Below, piece by piece: positions 54,046 through 64,000 of a stretch of DNA of 64,000 bases (the first letter of the stretch is position 1; each line of letters starts with the position of its first letter). A program made the translations under genes and the position numbers. The notes beneath the pieces were generated by a model. It was not told the origin of the DNA. It searched no databases and saw only the letters and a program-made list of their open reading frames with translations. The DNA comes from Noviherbaspirillum massiliense JC206 (GTDB lineage: Bacteria; Pseudomonadota; Gammaproteobacteria; Burkholderiales; Burkholderiaceae_D): the NCBI RefSeq assembly GCF_000312045.1, contig NZ_HE978634.1, forward strand, positions 2,807,875 to 2,871,874, in the 5' to 3' direction.

Positions 54046-56064
54046 TCAGTCCTTGTTGCCGCGGGTTTCAGCGCCCGGCTTGGGGCCGCCTGCCGATTCA
54101 GCATCAGCCTTCAGTTCGGCCAGCGGGCGCGTGTTGCCTGCATCGGCCATGTCTGCAGGAGCGGTCACCTTCTCGGCTTCCTTCTTGCCTGCGGGCGGCT
54201 TGTCCTTGTCAGCGGGCCTTTTGCCCAGCAAGTAGTAATCCAGGGCTGCTCTCGCAATGGGGGCAGCCGCCGCGGCACCAAAGCCCCCGTTCTCGACGAT
54301 CATGGCCAGAGCAATGCGCGGATTGTCTGCCGGCGCAAACGCGGTGTACAGCGCATGGTCGTGATGGCGCTCATCGAGCTTGCTTGCGTTGTATTTTTCA
54401 TTCTGCTTGATCCCGATCACCTGCGCAGTACCGGTCTTGCCCGCCGATACATACTCGGCGTTGGCAAAGGAGCGCGCGGAAGTGCCTTCCTTCGTCACAC
54501 CCACCATTGCGCGCTTGATGACGTCGATGTTCTCCTGCTTGAGCGGGATCCTGTAGCTCTCCTTCGGTACCGTCAACGTGCGCTCGTGGGTGACGCCATT
54601 CTCGATGATCTTGACCAGGTGCGGCTTCATCACGGTGCCATTGTTGGCGAGGATGGCCGTGGCATGCGCCAGCTGCAGAGGGGTGAAAGAGTTGTACCCC
54701 TGGCCGATACCGAGCGAAATCGTTTCGCCGGCATACCACTTCTTCTGCTCCGGCCTCTTGTAGGCGGCACGTTTCCAGGCAGTGGACGGAAGGATGCCGG
54801 TGCGCTCGTTGTCGAGGTCGATTCCCGTCAACTGACCAAAGCCGAAGGGTTTCATGAAGTCATGGATCGCATCGACCCCGAGGTCGTTTGCCAGCAAGTA
54901 GTAGTAAGTATCGCAGGACTGGACGATGGATCGGTACATGTCGACCATGCCATGTCCGCCTTCTTTGTCATCGCGGAACTTGTGGTTGCCGAACCAGAAA
55001 TAGCCGGGGTCGTGCACGGCGCTCGCTGGTGTGCGCTTGCCGAGCTCCAACGCAGCCAGTGCCATGAAGGGCTTGTAGGTGGAACCCGGCGGATAGCTGC
55101 CGATCAGGGGGCGATTCAGGAGAGGCTTGTCGGGCGACGTATTCAGTTCGTCCCAGCTTTGCTGATCGATGCCTTCGACAAACAGATTGGGATCGAAGGT
55201 CGGCTTGGAGACATAGGCCAGCACATCTCCGGTCGAAGGCTCGATCGCAATCAATGCGCCGCGCCGGTCGCCGAAGGCTTCCTCGATGATCTTCTGCAGT
55301 TCGATATCGATCGACAGGATCAGGTTGTTGCCGGGCAGTGCTGCCGTACGCGACAGTGTGCGCACGGCCCGGCCGCTGGCAGACACCTCGACTTCTTCAT
55401 AGCCGGTCGTGCCATGCAATGCGCTCTCGTATCGCTTTTCCAGGCCTTCCTTGCCGATGTAATCCGTGCCGGCATAGTTGGCAGAATCTTCCATGGCCTC
55501 GATCCGTTCGGCATCTCTCTGGCTGATGCGGCCGATATAGCCTATGACATGGGATGCCACTTCGCCGAGCGGATACTGGCGGAACAGGCGGGCCTGGACT
55601 TCTACCCCCGGAAAGCGGTAGCGCTGCGCGGCGAAGCGTGCCACTTCTTCATCGGTGAGGCGGGTACGGATCGGCACGCTTTCGAAGTTCTTCGATTCAT
55701 CCAGCAGCCGGCGAAAGCGCCGGCGGTCCTTGGGCTGGATGTCGACCAGCTCGGACAGTTGCGCAATCACCGTCTCGAGGGGCGCCTGGATTTTCGAGGG
55801 TGTGATTTCCAGCGTATAGGCGGAGAAATTCCGCGCCAGTACCACCCCATTGCGGTCCAGGATCAGGCCGCGGTTCGGCACGACCGGCACCACTGAAATC
55901 CGGTTGTCTTCGGCCTGCGCCGCGTAGTCATTGTGCTTGAATACCTGCAGCCAGAGAAAGCGTGCCAGAAGCAATCCGAAGCAGATCAGGACGAAAACCG
56001 CCGCCGCCGACAGCCGCAGGCGGAACAGATACAGTTCGCGTTCGGTATTCTTAAACTCGGTCAT
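54046..56064 (-). CDS. mrdA: Penicillin-binding protein 2
   Basis: A 672-residue class B transpeptidase for rod elongation. One N-terminal membrane segment (about 20-40), a dimerisation domain (about 60-240) and the transpeptidase domain. SxxK is STYKPFMALA (near residue 328), SxN is SCDTYYYL, and KTG is KTGTAQVIG (near 545). The C-terminal 60 residues are Ala/Pro/Lys-rich and probably disordered. mreD lies 89 bases upstream. Confidence 0.96.
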   Translation of the reverse strand: MTEFKNTERELYLFRLRLSAAAVFVLICFGLLLARFLWLQVFKHNDYAAQAEDNRISVVPVVPNRGLILDRNGVVLARNFSAYTLEITPSKIQAPLETVIAQLSELVDIQPKDRRRFRRLLDESKNFESVPIRTRLTDEEVARFAAQRYRFPGVEVQARLFRQYPLGEVASHVIGYIGRISQRDAERIEAMEDSANYAGTDYIGKEGLEKRYESALHGTTGYEEVEVSASGRAVRTLSRTAALPGNNLILSIDIELQKIIEEAFGDRRGALIAIEPSTGDVLAYVSKPTFDPNLFVEGIDQQSWDELNTSPDKPLLNRPLIGSYPPGSTYKPFMALAALELGKRTPASAVHDPGYFWFGNHKFRDDKEGGHGMVDMYRSIVQSCDTYYYLLANDLGVDAIHDFMKPFGFGQLTGIDLDNERTGILPSTAWKRAAYKRPEQKKWYAGETISLGIGQGYNSFTPLQLAHATAILANNGTVMKPHLVKIIENGVTHERTLTVPKESYRIPLKQENIDVIKRAMVGVTKEGTSARSFANAEYVSAGKTGTAQVIGIKQNEKYNASKLDERHHDHALYTAFAPADNPRIALAMIVENGGFGAAAAAPIARAALDYYLLGKRPADKDKPPAGKKEAEKVTAPADMADAGNTRPLAELKADAESAGGPKPGAETRGNKD

Positions 56065-56153
56065 TTACGATCTTTGCCAGTACGGATAGGGCGAGGCAGG
56101 CTGTATCCCTTGTGCCGGCGAACATCCCGCAGGTGTTTGCCTGGCGCGCTGCA

Positions 56154-56669
56154 TCAAATTGGTCGGGTGTCATCCCGGTCGATTGCCCGTCTTTGCGGCG
56201 CGAGCAGCGCCCAGGTTGCAACTGGCCACAGGGCCGCAGCGACTACGCTTTCGGTGAAATAGAGCCATCCCGGGAACTTGCCGCTGACTGCCAGCCGCAC
56301 TACCAGTTGTACGATCTGGGCCAGCAGCAGCAGTGGAAATATGTGCAGCGCCTGGGTAGTCATCGGGAACCACAATACGCGCCGATGGATCATGATGGCA
56401 AAGTAGGACAGCAGGGTATATGCAAGCGCATGCTGCCCGAGGAGGTTGGCGTCATGCACATCCATCAGCAGGCCCATCAGGAATGCAATGCCGATGCCTA
56501 CCTTTCGCGGCTGGTGGATGCTCCAGAACACCAGCACCAGCGCGACGAAATCCGGCACGCCTATCCACTGCCCCCATGGCAGCAGGTTCATCAGGAAGGC
56601 ACCGATCACCGTTGCTGCGATAAACAGCGGGTTGACCGGCAACAGGATGTAATGTGGGCGGTCCATCAT
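56154..56669 (-). CDS. mreD: Rod shape-determining protein MreD
   Basis: A 171-residue inner-membrane protein with about five hydrophobic segments and the MreD pattern (LPWGQWIGVPDFVALVLVFW, GIGIAFLMGLLMDVHDANLL). It overlaps the mreC stop by 4 bases. It helps connect MreB/MreC to the membrane synthases. Confidence 0.93.
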   Translation of the reverse strand: MMDRPHYILLPVNPLFIAATVIGAFLMNLLPWGQWIGVPDFVALVLVFWSIHQPRKVGIGIAFLMGLLMDVHDANLLGQHALAYTLLSYFAIMIHRRVLWFPMTTQALHIFPLLLLAQIVQLVVRLAVSGKFPGWLYFTESVVAAALWPVATWALLAPQRRAIDRDDTRPI

Positions 56670-57781
56670 GGCATGGGGGCTTTCTGCAGCGGGGCCTGGG
56701 GTGCGGTCTTGTTCTGCTGCGCGCCTGGCTGCGCCGGCTTTTGCGTTTCCTTCTGCGGCTCGGCCTTTGGCTGTGGCGCTGGTGCCGGTGCATTTTCCTT
56801 CGGCTGCGCCGGGGCAGCGGCAGTTGCCGGCGCGTCGTCCTTCTTCGGATCCTTGGCCTGTTCTTTAGCAGGCTCAGCGGCGCGCTTCTTGCCGCCCTTG
56901 TCCTTCTTGTCCTTGCTCGGGTCTTCCGGTTCGGGGCGCGGCGGAATTGCAAATTCCGTCAGCAGGATCAGCAGGTGACGGTTGCGGTCGATGCCGGCCA
57001 GCGGCTGACAAACAATACGCGCGAATGCATCGGTGGACTTGTTTTCGACATTCGTGATCTTGGCCACCGCAAGCCCGGGCGGATATACGCCGTCAATGCC
57101 GGACGTCACCAGGATGTCGCCGTTCTTCACATCGGCATTGACCGGCATGAAGCGCAGGTCGAGCGATCCGGAGTGCCCCTGCCCGTATGCGATGCTGCGC
57201 AAGCCGCTGCGCACAACCTGCACCGGAATGGCCAGATCCTTGTCGGTCAGCAGCGTGACTTCGGAGGTGAAGGGGAACACGCGCGTCACCTGGCCGACCA
57301 CACCGACATCATCGATGACCGGCTGCCCCGGCATCACGCCGTGCTGGCTGCCGCGGTCGACCACGATCTTCCGGGTAAAGGGATCGCGCGCATCGTACAG
57401 GATCTCGCTCATGACGGCCTTGACCGGCAGGCGTTCGGTCGCGGCCAGCAGTTTGCGCAACTGCGCGTTCTCGGCGGCGAGTTGCTGGGCTTCCTGCAGT
57501 TGCTGGGCATTGACCACCTGCTGCTGCTTCAGCAACCGGTTTTCCTTCTGCAATCCCGAGAGCGACGAGAAATAGCCGCCGACCATGTAAGCCGCATCGC
57601 GTGGCAGCAATGCTGCCGTCTGCACCGGGTACAGGAGCGTGCCGACGACTTGGCGGATCGTCGTCAGCGACCGCATGTGAGAGTCGACCAACAGCAGCGC
57701 AAGCGAAAGCAATGCAAAGAGAATCACTTTGACGCGCGCGGAGGCGCCTTGCTTGAAGAGTGGCGGCGGGCTGTATTCCAT
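56666..57781 (-). CDS. mreC: Rod shape-determining protein MreC with long disordered tail
   Basis: A 371-residue periplasmic scaffold protein: membrane segment (about 18-35), coiled coil (about 70-110, rich in Gln/Glu), beta domain (about 115-275; VIDDVGVVGQVTRVFPFTSE and DILVTSGIDGVYPPGLAVAKI in parts). After about residue 278 there is a roughly 95-residue tail of Pro, Ala, Lys and Gln, unusual in length for MreC. mreB lies 121 bases upstream. Confidence 0.94.
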   Translation of the reverse strand: MEYSPPPLFKQGASARVKVILFALLSLALLLVDSHMRSLTTIRQVVGTLLYPVQTAALLPRDAAYMVGGYFSSLSGLQKENRLLKQQQVVNAQQLQEAQQLAAENAQLRKLLAATERLPVKAVMSEILYDARDPFTRKIVVDRGSQHGVMPGQPVIDDVGVVGQVTRVFPFTSEVTLLTDKDLAIPVQVVRSGLRSIAYGQGHSGSLDLRFMPVNADVKNGDILVTSGIDGVYPPGLAVAKITNVENKSTDAFARIVCQPLAGIDRNRHLLILLTEFAIPPRPEPEDPSKDKKDKGGKKRAAEPAKEQAKDPKKDDAPATAAAPAQPKENAPAPAPQPKAEPQKETQKPAQPGAQQNKTAPQAPLQKAPMP

Positions 57782-57902
57782 TTAATACCAAATGCGCGGA
57801 CGCATGATGAACTTGCCGCGGCCGGCCATGCTATTTCGCATGTTCGAGCCGCGGCACTGTGCCACGCGTCCAGTCTTGCAAGGCGTGCAAAGCACTGAGG
57901 AT

Positions 57903-59190
<1,288 letters not shown>

Positions 59191-59499
59191 ATGTCACTCG
59201 ACCTTTCCGATGTAAGACGCCTTGCCCGCCTCGCGCAACTCGATCTTGATGATGCACAAGCGGCAAAAACCCTCGATAAACTCAATGGCATTTTTGCACT
59301 GGTTGAGCAGATGCGCGCCGTTGATACTGCCGGCATCGAGCCCCTGAACCACCCGACCGCCATCCAGCACAGCGGCCCCGCTCCGGGGCTGCGCCTGCGC
59401 GAAGATGCGGTGACAGAGCCCAACCGCCGCGAGGAATACCAGAAAGTGGCGCCGGCCACGCAGGACGGGCTGTACCTGGTTCCCAAGGTCATCGAATAA
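59191..59499 (+). CDS. gatC: Glu-tRNA(Gln)/Asp-tRNA(Asn) amidotransferase subunit C
   Basis: A 102-residue subunit that stabilises GatA and GatB. Family features: [18 protein letters not shown], a central helix, and the C-terminal [20 protein letters not shown], which wraps around GatA. gatA follows after 45 bases. Confidence 0.95.
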   Translation: MSLDLSDVRRLARLAQLDLDDAQAAKTLDKLNGIFALVEQMRAVDTAGIEPLNHPTAIQHSGPAPGLRLREDAVTEPNRREEYQKVAPATQDGLYLVPKVIE

Positions 59500-59544
59500 A
59501 CGCCGCTTGCGCGTCGTTCATTCCTCACGAATCTCATCAAGCTC

Positions 59545-61017
59545 ATGCACACAAAAACACTGAAAGAACTGTCGGCACTGCTGCACGCCAGGCAGATCTC
59601 CGCCACTGAACTGGCCAAACTGTTCCTGGCGCGCATTGCGCAAAGCGACCTCAATGCCTTCATCGATGTCAACGAAGAATTAACGCTGCAGCAAGCCGCA
59701 GAAGCCGATCGGCGCATTGCCAGCAACGACACCACGCCACTGACCGGCATTCCGATTGCACACAAGGACATTTTCGTTACCCGCGGCTGGCGTTCGACCG
59801 CCGGCTCGAAGATGCTCTCAGGATACACAAGCCCCTTCGATGCGGCTGTCGTCGAACAGTTCCATAAAGCAGGCATGGTCACGCTCGGCAAGCTCAACTG
59901 TGATGAATTTGCCATGGGCTCGTCCAATGAAAATTCCTTCTTCGGCCCGGTGAAGAACCCCTGGGACAGGGCTGCCGTTCCCGGCGGCTCCTCGGGCGGC
60001 TCTGCCGCAGCCATCGCAGCCGGTCTGGCGCCGGCCGCCACCGCCACCGATACAGGCGGCTCGATCCGGCAGCCGGCGGCCTTCTGCGGCGTGACCGGCA
60101 TCAAACCGACTTATGGCCGGGTGTCGCGCTTCGGCATGATTGCCTTCGCCTCTTCGCTCGATCAGGGCGGCCCGATGGCAAGAACGGCAGAAGACTGCGC
60201 CCTGCTGCTCAGCGTCATGGCGGGTTTCGACGAGCGCGACTCGACCAGCATCGAACCCGGGCAAGGCGGCGGCAAGGAAGATTTCACGCGTGACCTGGAC
60301 AAGAGCCTGCAAGGCTTGAAAATCGGCGTGCCGCGCGAGTATTTTGGCAAGGGCCTGGCTACCGACGTGGAACAGGCGGTGCGCGCCGCGTTGCACGAAT
60401 ATGAAAAGCTGGGCGCCACCCTGGTCGACATTTCCCTGCCCAAGACGGAGCTGTCGATCCCGGTGTATTACGTCATCGCGCCGGCCGAAGCCTCGTCCAA
60501 CCTGAGCCGCTTCGACGGCGTGCGCTACGGCCATCGCGCCCAGGAATACAAGGACCTGGCCGACATGTACCGCAAGTCGCGCGCCGAAGGCTTCGGCGAG
60601 GAAGTGAAGCGGCGCATCCTGGTTGGCGCCTATGTGCTGTCGCACGGCTACTATGATGCCTACTATCTGCAGGCGCAAAAGATCCGGCGCCTGATCGCGC
60701 AGGATTTCCAGAATGCGTTCAAGGAATGCGATGTCATCATGGGCCCGGTTGCGCCGACGGTCGCCTGGGATCTCGGCGACAAGGCGGATGATCCGGTTGC
60801 CAATTATCTGGCTGACATTTTCACGCTCTCTCCCAGCCTGGCGGGATTGCCCGGCATGTCGATTCCCTGCGGCTTCGGCCAGGGCGAGAAGAATGCGCGC
60901 CGCCCGGTCGGCCTGCAATTGATTGGCAATTATTTCGCTGAAGCGAAGCTGCTCAACATCGCGCATCGGTACCAGCGCGTGACCGACTGGCATCTGCGCA
61001 CACCGGAAGGCATGTGA
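59545..61017 (+). CDS. gatA: Amidotransferase subunit A (amidase)
   Basis: A 490-residue amidase that releases ammonia from glutamine for transamidation of misacylated tRNA. Catalytic Lys is in [14 protein letters not shown] (near residue 76), and the signature [20 protein letters not shown] supplies both active Ser residues (near 150). [22 protein letters not shown] follows. Its stop overlaps the next gene by 4 bases. Confidence 0.97.
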   Translation: MHTKTLKELSALLHARQISATELAKLFLARIAQSDLNAFIDVNEELTLQQAAEADRRIASNDTTPLTGIPIAHKDIFVTRGWRSTAGSKMLSGYTSPFDAAVVEQFHKAGMVTLGKLNCDEFAMGSSNENSFFGPVKNPWDRAAVPGGSSGGSAAAIAAGLAPAATATDTGGSIRQPAAFCGVTGIKPTYGRVSRFGMIAFASSLDQGGPMARTAEDCALLLSVMAGFDERDSTSIEPGQGGGKEDFTRDLDKSLQGLKIGVPREYFGKGLATDVEQAVRAALHEYEKLGATLVDISLPKTELSIPVYYVIAPAEASSNLSRFDGVRYGHRAQEYKDLADMYRKSRAEGFGEEVKRRILVGAYVLSHGYYDAYYLQAQKIRRLIAQDFQNAFKECDVIMGPVAPTVAWDLGDKADDPVANYLADIFTLSPSLAGLPGMSIPCGFGQGEKNARRPVGLQLIGNYFAEAKLLNIAHRYQRVTDWHLRTPEGM

Positions 61018-61517
61018 AAACCGTCGCCGACATCGTCCTGCGCACTGCGTTGCCGACCCTGCTTGCCGCAGGCGCCGTCAATGCGGCAGCCCAGCAGCTT
61101 GCTACGCATTTTTCCTGCAGCGCCACGCAGGAGCGGGATGGCGAGCCGGCGACGCTGGCGGATAATGGTGAATTCCGCCTGGACGGGGATCGCATCAGCA
61201 CCTTCCGCTGGGAGTCTGCCCTGTACCGCAGCACGCACGGCTTCGATTGCAGCATCGATGAAGAAGACGGCTTGCTGGCGGAAGTGCGGAACGAGTCAGG
61301 CGAAAGCCAGTGGCGCATCAGCCTGGCGGATGCCCGGCAAGCGCGCGACCGGCGCGGCTACGATTTTGATCGCGGAATGAATTGCACGATCCGACTCGAG
61401 CGCATGGGCAACCAGTTGGCAATCAAACCAAGCTGCCCGGCGCTGTGCGGTTCGCGCGGGAATTTCTCGGCTTTGTCGGTCGACCTGAAGACCGGCAAGT
61501 GCCATTACGAAGAGTAA
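61014..61517 (+). CDS. Unknown secreted protein inside the gat operon
   Basis: A 167-residue protein with GTG start overlapping the gatA stop by 4 bases. An N-terminal signal peptide (cleavage after VNAA) is followed by a beta-rich domain with six cysteines ([45 protein letters not shown]), so it likely has three disulfides in the periplasm. I recognise no family. Its position between gatA and gatB is unexpected for a secreted protein. Confidence 0.7.
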   Translation: MKTVADIVLRTALPTLLAAGAVNAAAQQLATHFSCSATQERDGEPATLADNGEFRLDGDRISTFRWESALYRSTHGFDCSIDEEDGLLAEVRNESGESQWRISLADARQARDRRGYDFDRGMNCTIRLERMGNQLAIKPSCPALCGSRGNFSALSVDLKTGKCHYEE

Positions 61518-61535
61518 AACACAACCCATCCCCAC

Positions 61536-61556
61536 CCCTCCCCTTGAAGGGGAGGG
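61536..61556. repeat. Perfect stem-loop CCCTCCCCT-TGA-AGGGGAGGG
   Basis: 9-base arms with a 3-base loop between the secreted-protein gene and gatB, 28 bases before the gatB start. It resembles short dispersed palindromes common in proteobacteria. It may modulate gatB expression relative to gatCA. Confidence 0.65.
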
Positions 61557-61584
61557 AACCAGTCAGATTAAAAGTGAGGAAATT

Positions 61585-63045
61585 ATGCAGTGGGAAGTCG
61601 TCATCGGCCTGGAAACACACGCACAACTTTCGACGCAGTCGAAGATTTTCAGCGGCGCCTCGACGCGCTTCGGCGCCGAGCCGAATACCCAGGCCTGCCC
61701 CGTCGACCTGGCATTGCCCGGCGTGCTGCCGGTGATGAACAAGGGCGCCGTCGAACACGCGATCCAGTTCGGCCTGGCAATCGGCGCCAAGGTGGCGCCG
61801 CAATCGGTATTCGCACGCAAGAATTATTTTTATCCCGACCTGCCCAAGGGTTACCAGATCAGCCAGTATGAAATCCCGGTGGTGCAAGGCGGCACGATTT
61901 CCTTCGTGCTCGAGAAGGATGGCAAGACGGAAATGAAGACCGTGAAGCTGACACGTGCGCATCTCGAAGAGGATGCCGGCAAGTCGCTGCACGAGGATTA
62001 TCACGGGATGACCGGCATCGACCTGAATCGCGCCGGCACGCCGCTGCTGGAGATCGTGACCGAACCGGACATGCGCAGCGCCGCCGAGGCAGTAGCCTAT
62101 GCCAAGGCCTTGCATTCCCTCGTGGTATGGCTCGGCATCTGCGACGGCAACATGCAGGAAGGCTCCTTCCGCTGCGATGCCAACGTCTCGGTGCGCCCGC
62201 TCGGGCAGCAGGAATACGGCACCCGCTGCGAGATCAAGAACCTGAACTCTTTCCGCTTCCTGGAAGACGCGATCAACTATGAAGTACGGCGCCAGATCGA
62301 GCTGATCGAGGATGGCGGCAAGGTGGTTCAGGAAACCCGACTTTATGATCCGGACCGCAAGGAAACCCGCTCGATGCGCAGCAAGGAAGATGCGCAGGAT
62401 TACCGCTATTTCCCGGACCCGGACCTGCCGCCGCTGGTGATTGCGCAGGAATGGATCGAGCGCGTGAAAGCGACGATGCCGGAACTGCCGGGCGCGATGC
62501 GCGAACGCTTCGTGCGCGACTACGGATTGCCGGAATACGATGCGGCGGTCCTGACCCAGTCGAAAGGGATGGCTGCCTACTTCGAGGCCGTGGTGGCCAA
62601 GGCCGGCAGGGAACAAGCCAAGCCCGCGGCCAACTGGCTGATGGGCGATGTATCGTCGACATTGAATCGCGCCGGCACCGACATCGCTGAGGCACCGGTC
62701 AGCGCGGGACAGCTCGCCCTGCTCCTGCAGCGCATTGCCGACGGCACGATTTCGAACAAGATCGCCAAGGAAGTGTTCGCGGCGATGTGGGATGCGCAAT
62801 CGGACAAGCCGACGCTGGCCGACGACATCATCGAAGCCAAGGGCCTGAAGCAGATCTCCGACAGCGGCGCGCTGGAAAAGATCGTGGATGAAGTGCTGGC
62901 CGCGAATGCCAAGTCGGTCGAGGAATTCCGGGGCGGCAAGGAGAAGGCATTCAATGCCTTGATCGGACAGGCGATGAAAGCCACCAAGGGCAAGGCCAAT
63001 CCGGCACAGTTGACCGACCTATTGAAGAAGAAGCTGGCGGGATAA
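61585..63045 (+). CDS. gatB: Amidotransferase subunit B
   Basis: A 486-residue subunit binding misacylated tRNA and activating its acyl group. The opening [20 protein letters not shown], the [20 protein letters not shown] and [20 protein letters not shown] segments (metal/substrate site) and the C-terminal YqeY-like helical tail (about 415-485) fit GatB. A GTGAGGAA ribosome site precedes the ATG. Confidence 0.97.
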   Translation: MQWEVVIGLETHAQLSTQSKIFSGASTRFGAEPNTQACPVDLALPGVLPVMNKGAVEHAIQFGLAIGAKVAPQSVFARKNYFYPDLPKGYQISQYEIPVVQGGTISFVLEKDGKTEMKTVKLTRAHLEEDAGKSLHEDYHGMTGIDLNRAGTPLLEIVTEPDMRSAAEAVAYAKALHSLVVWLGICDGNMQEGSFRCDANVSVRPLGQQEYGTRCEIKNLNSFRFLEDAINYEVRRQIELIEDGGKVVQETRLYDPDRKETRSMRSKEDAQDYRYFPDPDLPPLVIAQEWIERVKATMPELPGAMRERFVRDYGLPEYDAAVLTQSKGMAAYFEAVVAKAGREQAKPAANWLMGDVSSTLNRAGTDIAEAPVSAGQLALLLQRIADGTISNKIAKEVFAAMWDAQSDKPTLADDIIEAKGLKQISDSGALEKIVDEVLAANAKSVEEFRGGKEKAFNALIGQAMKATKGKANPAQLTDLLKKKLAG

Positions 63046-63075
63046 GTTTCAGGCGCTGCAGCGCTTGGCAATATG

Positions 63076-63113
63076 AAACGGGGCGCGGCCTTTCGGCTGC
63101 GCCCCGTTTATTT
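63076..63113 (+). terminator. Intrinsic terminator after gatB
   Basis: ACGGGGCGC-GGCC-TTTC-GGCT-GCGCCCCGT stem followed by TTATTTC, about 30 bases after the gatB stop. Near-symmetrical, so it may also serve the minus-strand DUF4124 gene. Confidence 0.8.
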
Positions 63114-63147
63114 CTCAGGCGGGAAAACCGCCGAAGGATGTTTGCGC

Positions 63148-63741
63148 TTACTTCCCGGCGGAAGCGATTTGCCGATAGCGCTTGAGCGTCGCGGCATATT
63201 TCGCGTTCAGCCGCTCGATCTCCGTCGTCTGCTCCTGTATGGCCCGCTTCCTGCCCTCGACCGACTGCCCCACCTCGTCGAGATCGCGTCGCAGGGACGC
63301 CGGCATCGGCCTGTTGTTCTTCTTGTATGTGTCGGCTTCGTCCGCCAGCTCCCGCAGCAGCTTTTCCGCGCTGGCAAGAGGAATCTTTTCGCGCTCCATC
63401 CTTTCCTGGAAGGGCTGAATGGCCTTCAGCCGCTCGCGCTCGATATCGCCTTCGCTGGGATAGCGGGCACGCAGCAGGCGGTCGCTATCCCTCGTTTGCG
63501 CGGCGGATCGGCTGCGACCGTCCTGTCCCGCCTGTTCGCCTTCGGAAGCGGAACCGATTTCGCCCCGTACCCTGCCCTTGCGATCGCGCACAGTAAGCTT
63601 GCGGTCAAAGCATTCGGGGATCGGCTGATCGGAAGTGATGGTGCGGCCCGACGCGTCCTTGCACGTGTAGATCTGGGCCTGCGCGCTCGGCAGCGCCAGG
63701 AATAGAGGAAGAAAAAGCAAACCTGCTGTCAGACTGCGCAT
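63148..63741 (-). CDS. DUF4124-domain secreted protein
   Basis: A 197-residue protein with a signal peptide (cleavage after AQAQ) and an N-terminal DUF4124 motif (IYTCKDASGRTITSDQPIP, then ECFDRKL), followed by a long charged coiled-coil (about 85-190). Such proteins are frequent in betaproteobacteria and of unknown function. It follows pyrE by 18 bases on the same strand. Confidence 0.82.
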   Translation of the reverse strand: MRSLTAGLLFLPLFLALPSAQAQIYTCKDASGRTITSDQPIPECFDRKLTVRDRKGRVRGEIGSASEGEQAGQDGRSRSAAQTRDSDRLLRARYPSEGDIERERLKAIQPFQERMEREKIPLASAEKLLRELADEADTYKKNNRPMPASLRRDLDEVGQSVEGRKRAIQEQTTEIERLNAKYAATLKRYRQIASAGK

Positions 63742-63759
63742 GCGCTCTCCAGGACGGAT

Positions 63760-64000
63760 TTATTTCACGCCATAGCGGCTGCGGTAAGCCGCGACTGCGT
63801 CCTTGTACTGCGCCAGTTCCGGATTGGTCCCGGCGGCGGAAATATATTCCAGCAAATCGTCCAGGTTGCCAATCGAAATCACCGGCATGCCGTAAGTTTG
63901 ACTCACTTCTTCCACAGCCGAATGCACTGACAACGCGCCATCCTTGCCCGAGCGTTCCATGCGGTCAAGCGCAATCAGCACCGCGCAAGGTGTGGCGCCG
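63760..64000 (-). CDS. pyrE: Orotate phosphoribosyltransferase (C-terminal part only)
   Basis: About 80 C-terminal residues are visible; the 5' part is beyond the right edge. The segments ALDRMERSGKDGALSVHSAV, VSQTYGMPVISIGNLDDLLEY and YRSRYGVK match the end of PyrE, which makes orotidine 5'-phosphate in pyrimidine synthesis. Confidence 0.9.
   Translation of the reverse strand, partial: GATPCAVLIALDRMERSGKDGALSVHSAVEEVSQTYGMPVISIGNLDDLLEYISAAGTNPELAQYKDAVAAYRSRYGVK

Noticed and set aside
54007-55896. A 629-codon plus-strand open frame opposite mrdA
   Set aside because: Shadow of PBP2, whose SxxK, SxN and KTG motifs are intact on the minus strand.

Overview
The window is a gene-dense, GC-rich piece of a bacterial chromosome. 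It most likely comes from a betaproteobacterium of the order Burkholderiales, and the gene order fits the Oxalobacteraceae (Herbaspirillum, Noviherbaspirillum, Massilia and relatives). This placement rests on protein character and on recognised neighbourhoods (gpsA-secB-grxC-rhodanese-gpmA-envC-ctpA, argB-HAD nucleotidase-slmA, birA-coaX-SPOR, mreBCD-mrdA-rodA-rlpA, dat-DUF493-lipB-lipA), not on a database search. No rRNA, tRNA, CRISPR array, insertion sequence or prophage was seen. The content is mainly envelope biogenesis and housekeeping.

Layout. 1-9138 (minus): a type II secretion operon read G-H-I-J-K-L-M-N-D-E, with gspE cut by the window edge and gspI split by a +1 frameshift; gspC is not here. 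9688-14166: a small cupin, a glycerate 2-kinase, gpsA, an SH3-domain protein, secB, grxC and a rhodanese. 14308-18822 (plus): gpmA, an EnvC-type amidase activator, the S41 protease ctpA and a MoeB/ThiF-type adenylyltransferase. 19049-25232: a host-attachment-family protein, an unknown secreted protein, three EamA/DMT exporters (two in tandem) and a fused pabB-pabC. 25328-30402 (mostly minus): slmA, a HAD nucleotidase, argB, a Cys-rich CWC protein, a SPOR protein, coaX and birA. 30480-33967 (plus): an Mla-like lipid ABC importer/exporter (STAS-MlaE fusion, MlaF, MlaD, auxiliary lipoprotein). 34039-38989 (plus): a VanZ-like protein, a 2Fe-2S ferredoxin, an alpha/beta hydrolase, a D,D-carboxypeptidase, dat and DUF493. 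39015-41956: an accessory block (LysR, DUF2917, cupin, asparaginase) lying between DUF493 and lipB-lipA (42188-43863). 43926-47539 (minus): lemA, an M48 protease, a DsrE-type protein and a TlpA-type thioredoxin. 47621-51590: the dolP-diaA-yraN-lpoA block divergent from rsmI. 51599-58946 (minus): mreB, mreC, mreD, mrdA, rodA and rlpA, the rod-shape (elongasome) operon. 59191-63045 (plus): gatC, gatA, an unknown secreted protein and gatB. 63148-64000 (minus): a DUF4124 protein and the 3' part of pyrE.

How the genes work together. Most of the window serves the cell envelope. MreBCD, PBP2 and RodA elongate the wall; the LpoA-like, EnvC, RlpA, D,D-carboxypeptidase and SPOR proteins tune and split it; SlmA links division to the nucleoid. 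The Mla-like system and DolP-like lipoprotein maintain the outer membrane, and the Gsp system exports folded proteins through it. Cofactor genes (lipA/lipB, coaX, birA, pabBC) and GatCAB are the main metabolic content. I found no convincing new multi-gene system. The best leads are the gspI frameshift, the possible transcription switch in front of lemA, the inverted repeats in front of dat and gpmA, the accessory block inside the lipoate locus, and the unknown secreted protein embedded in the gat operon.
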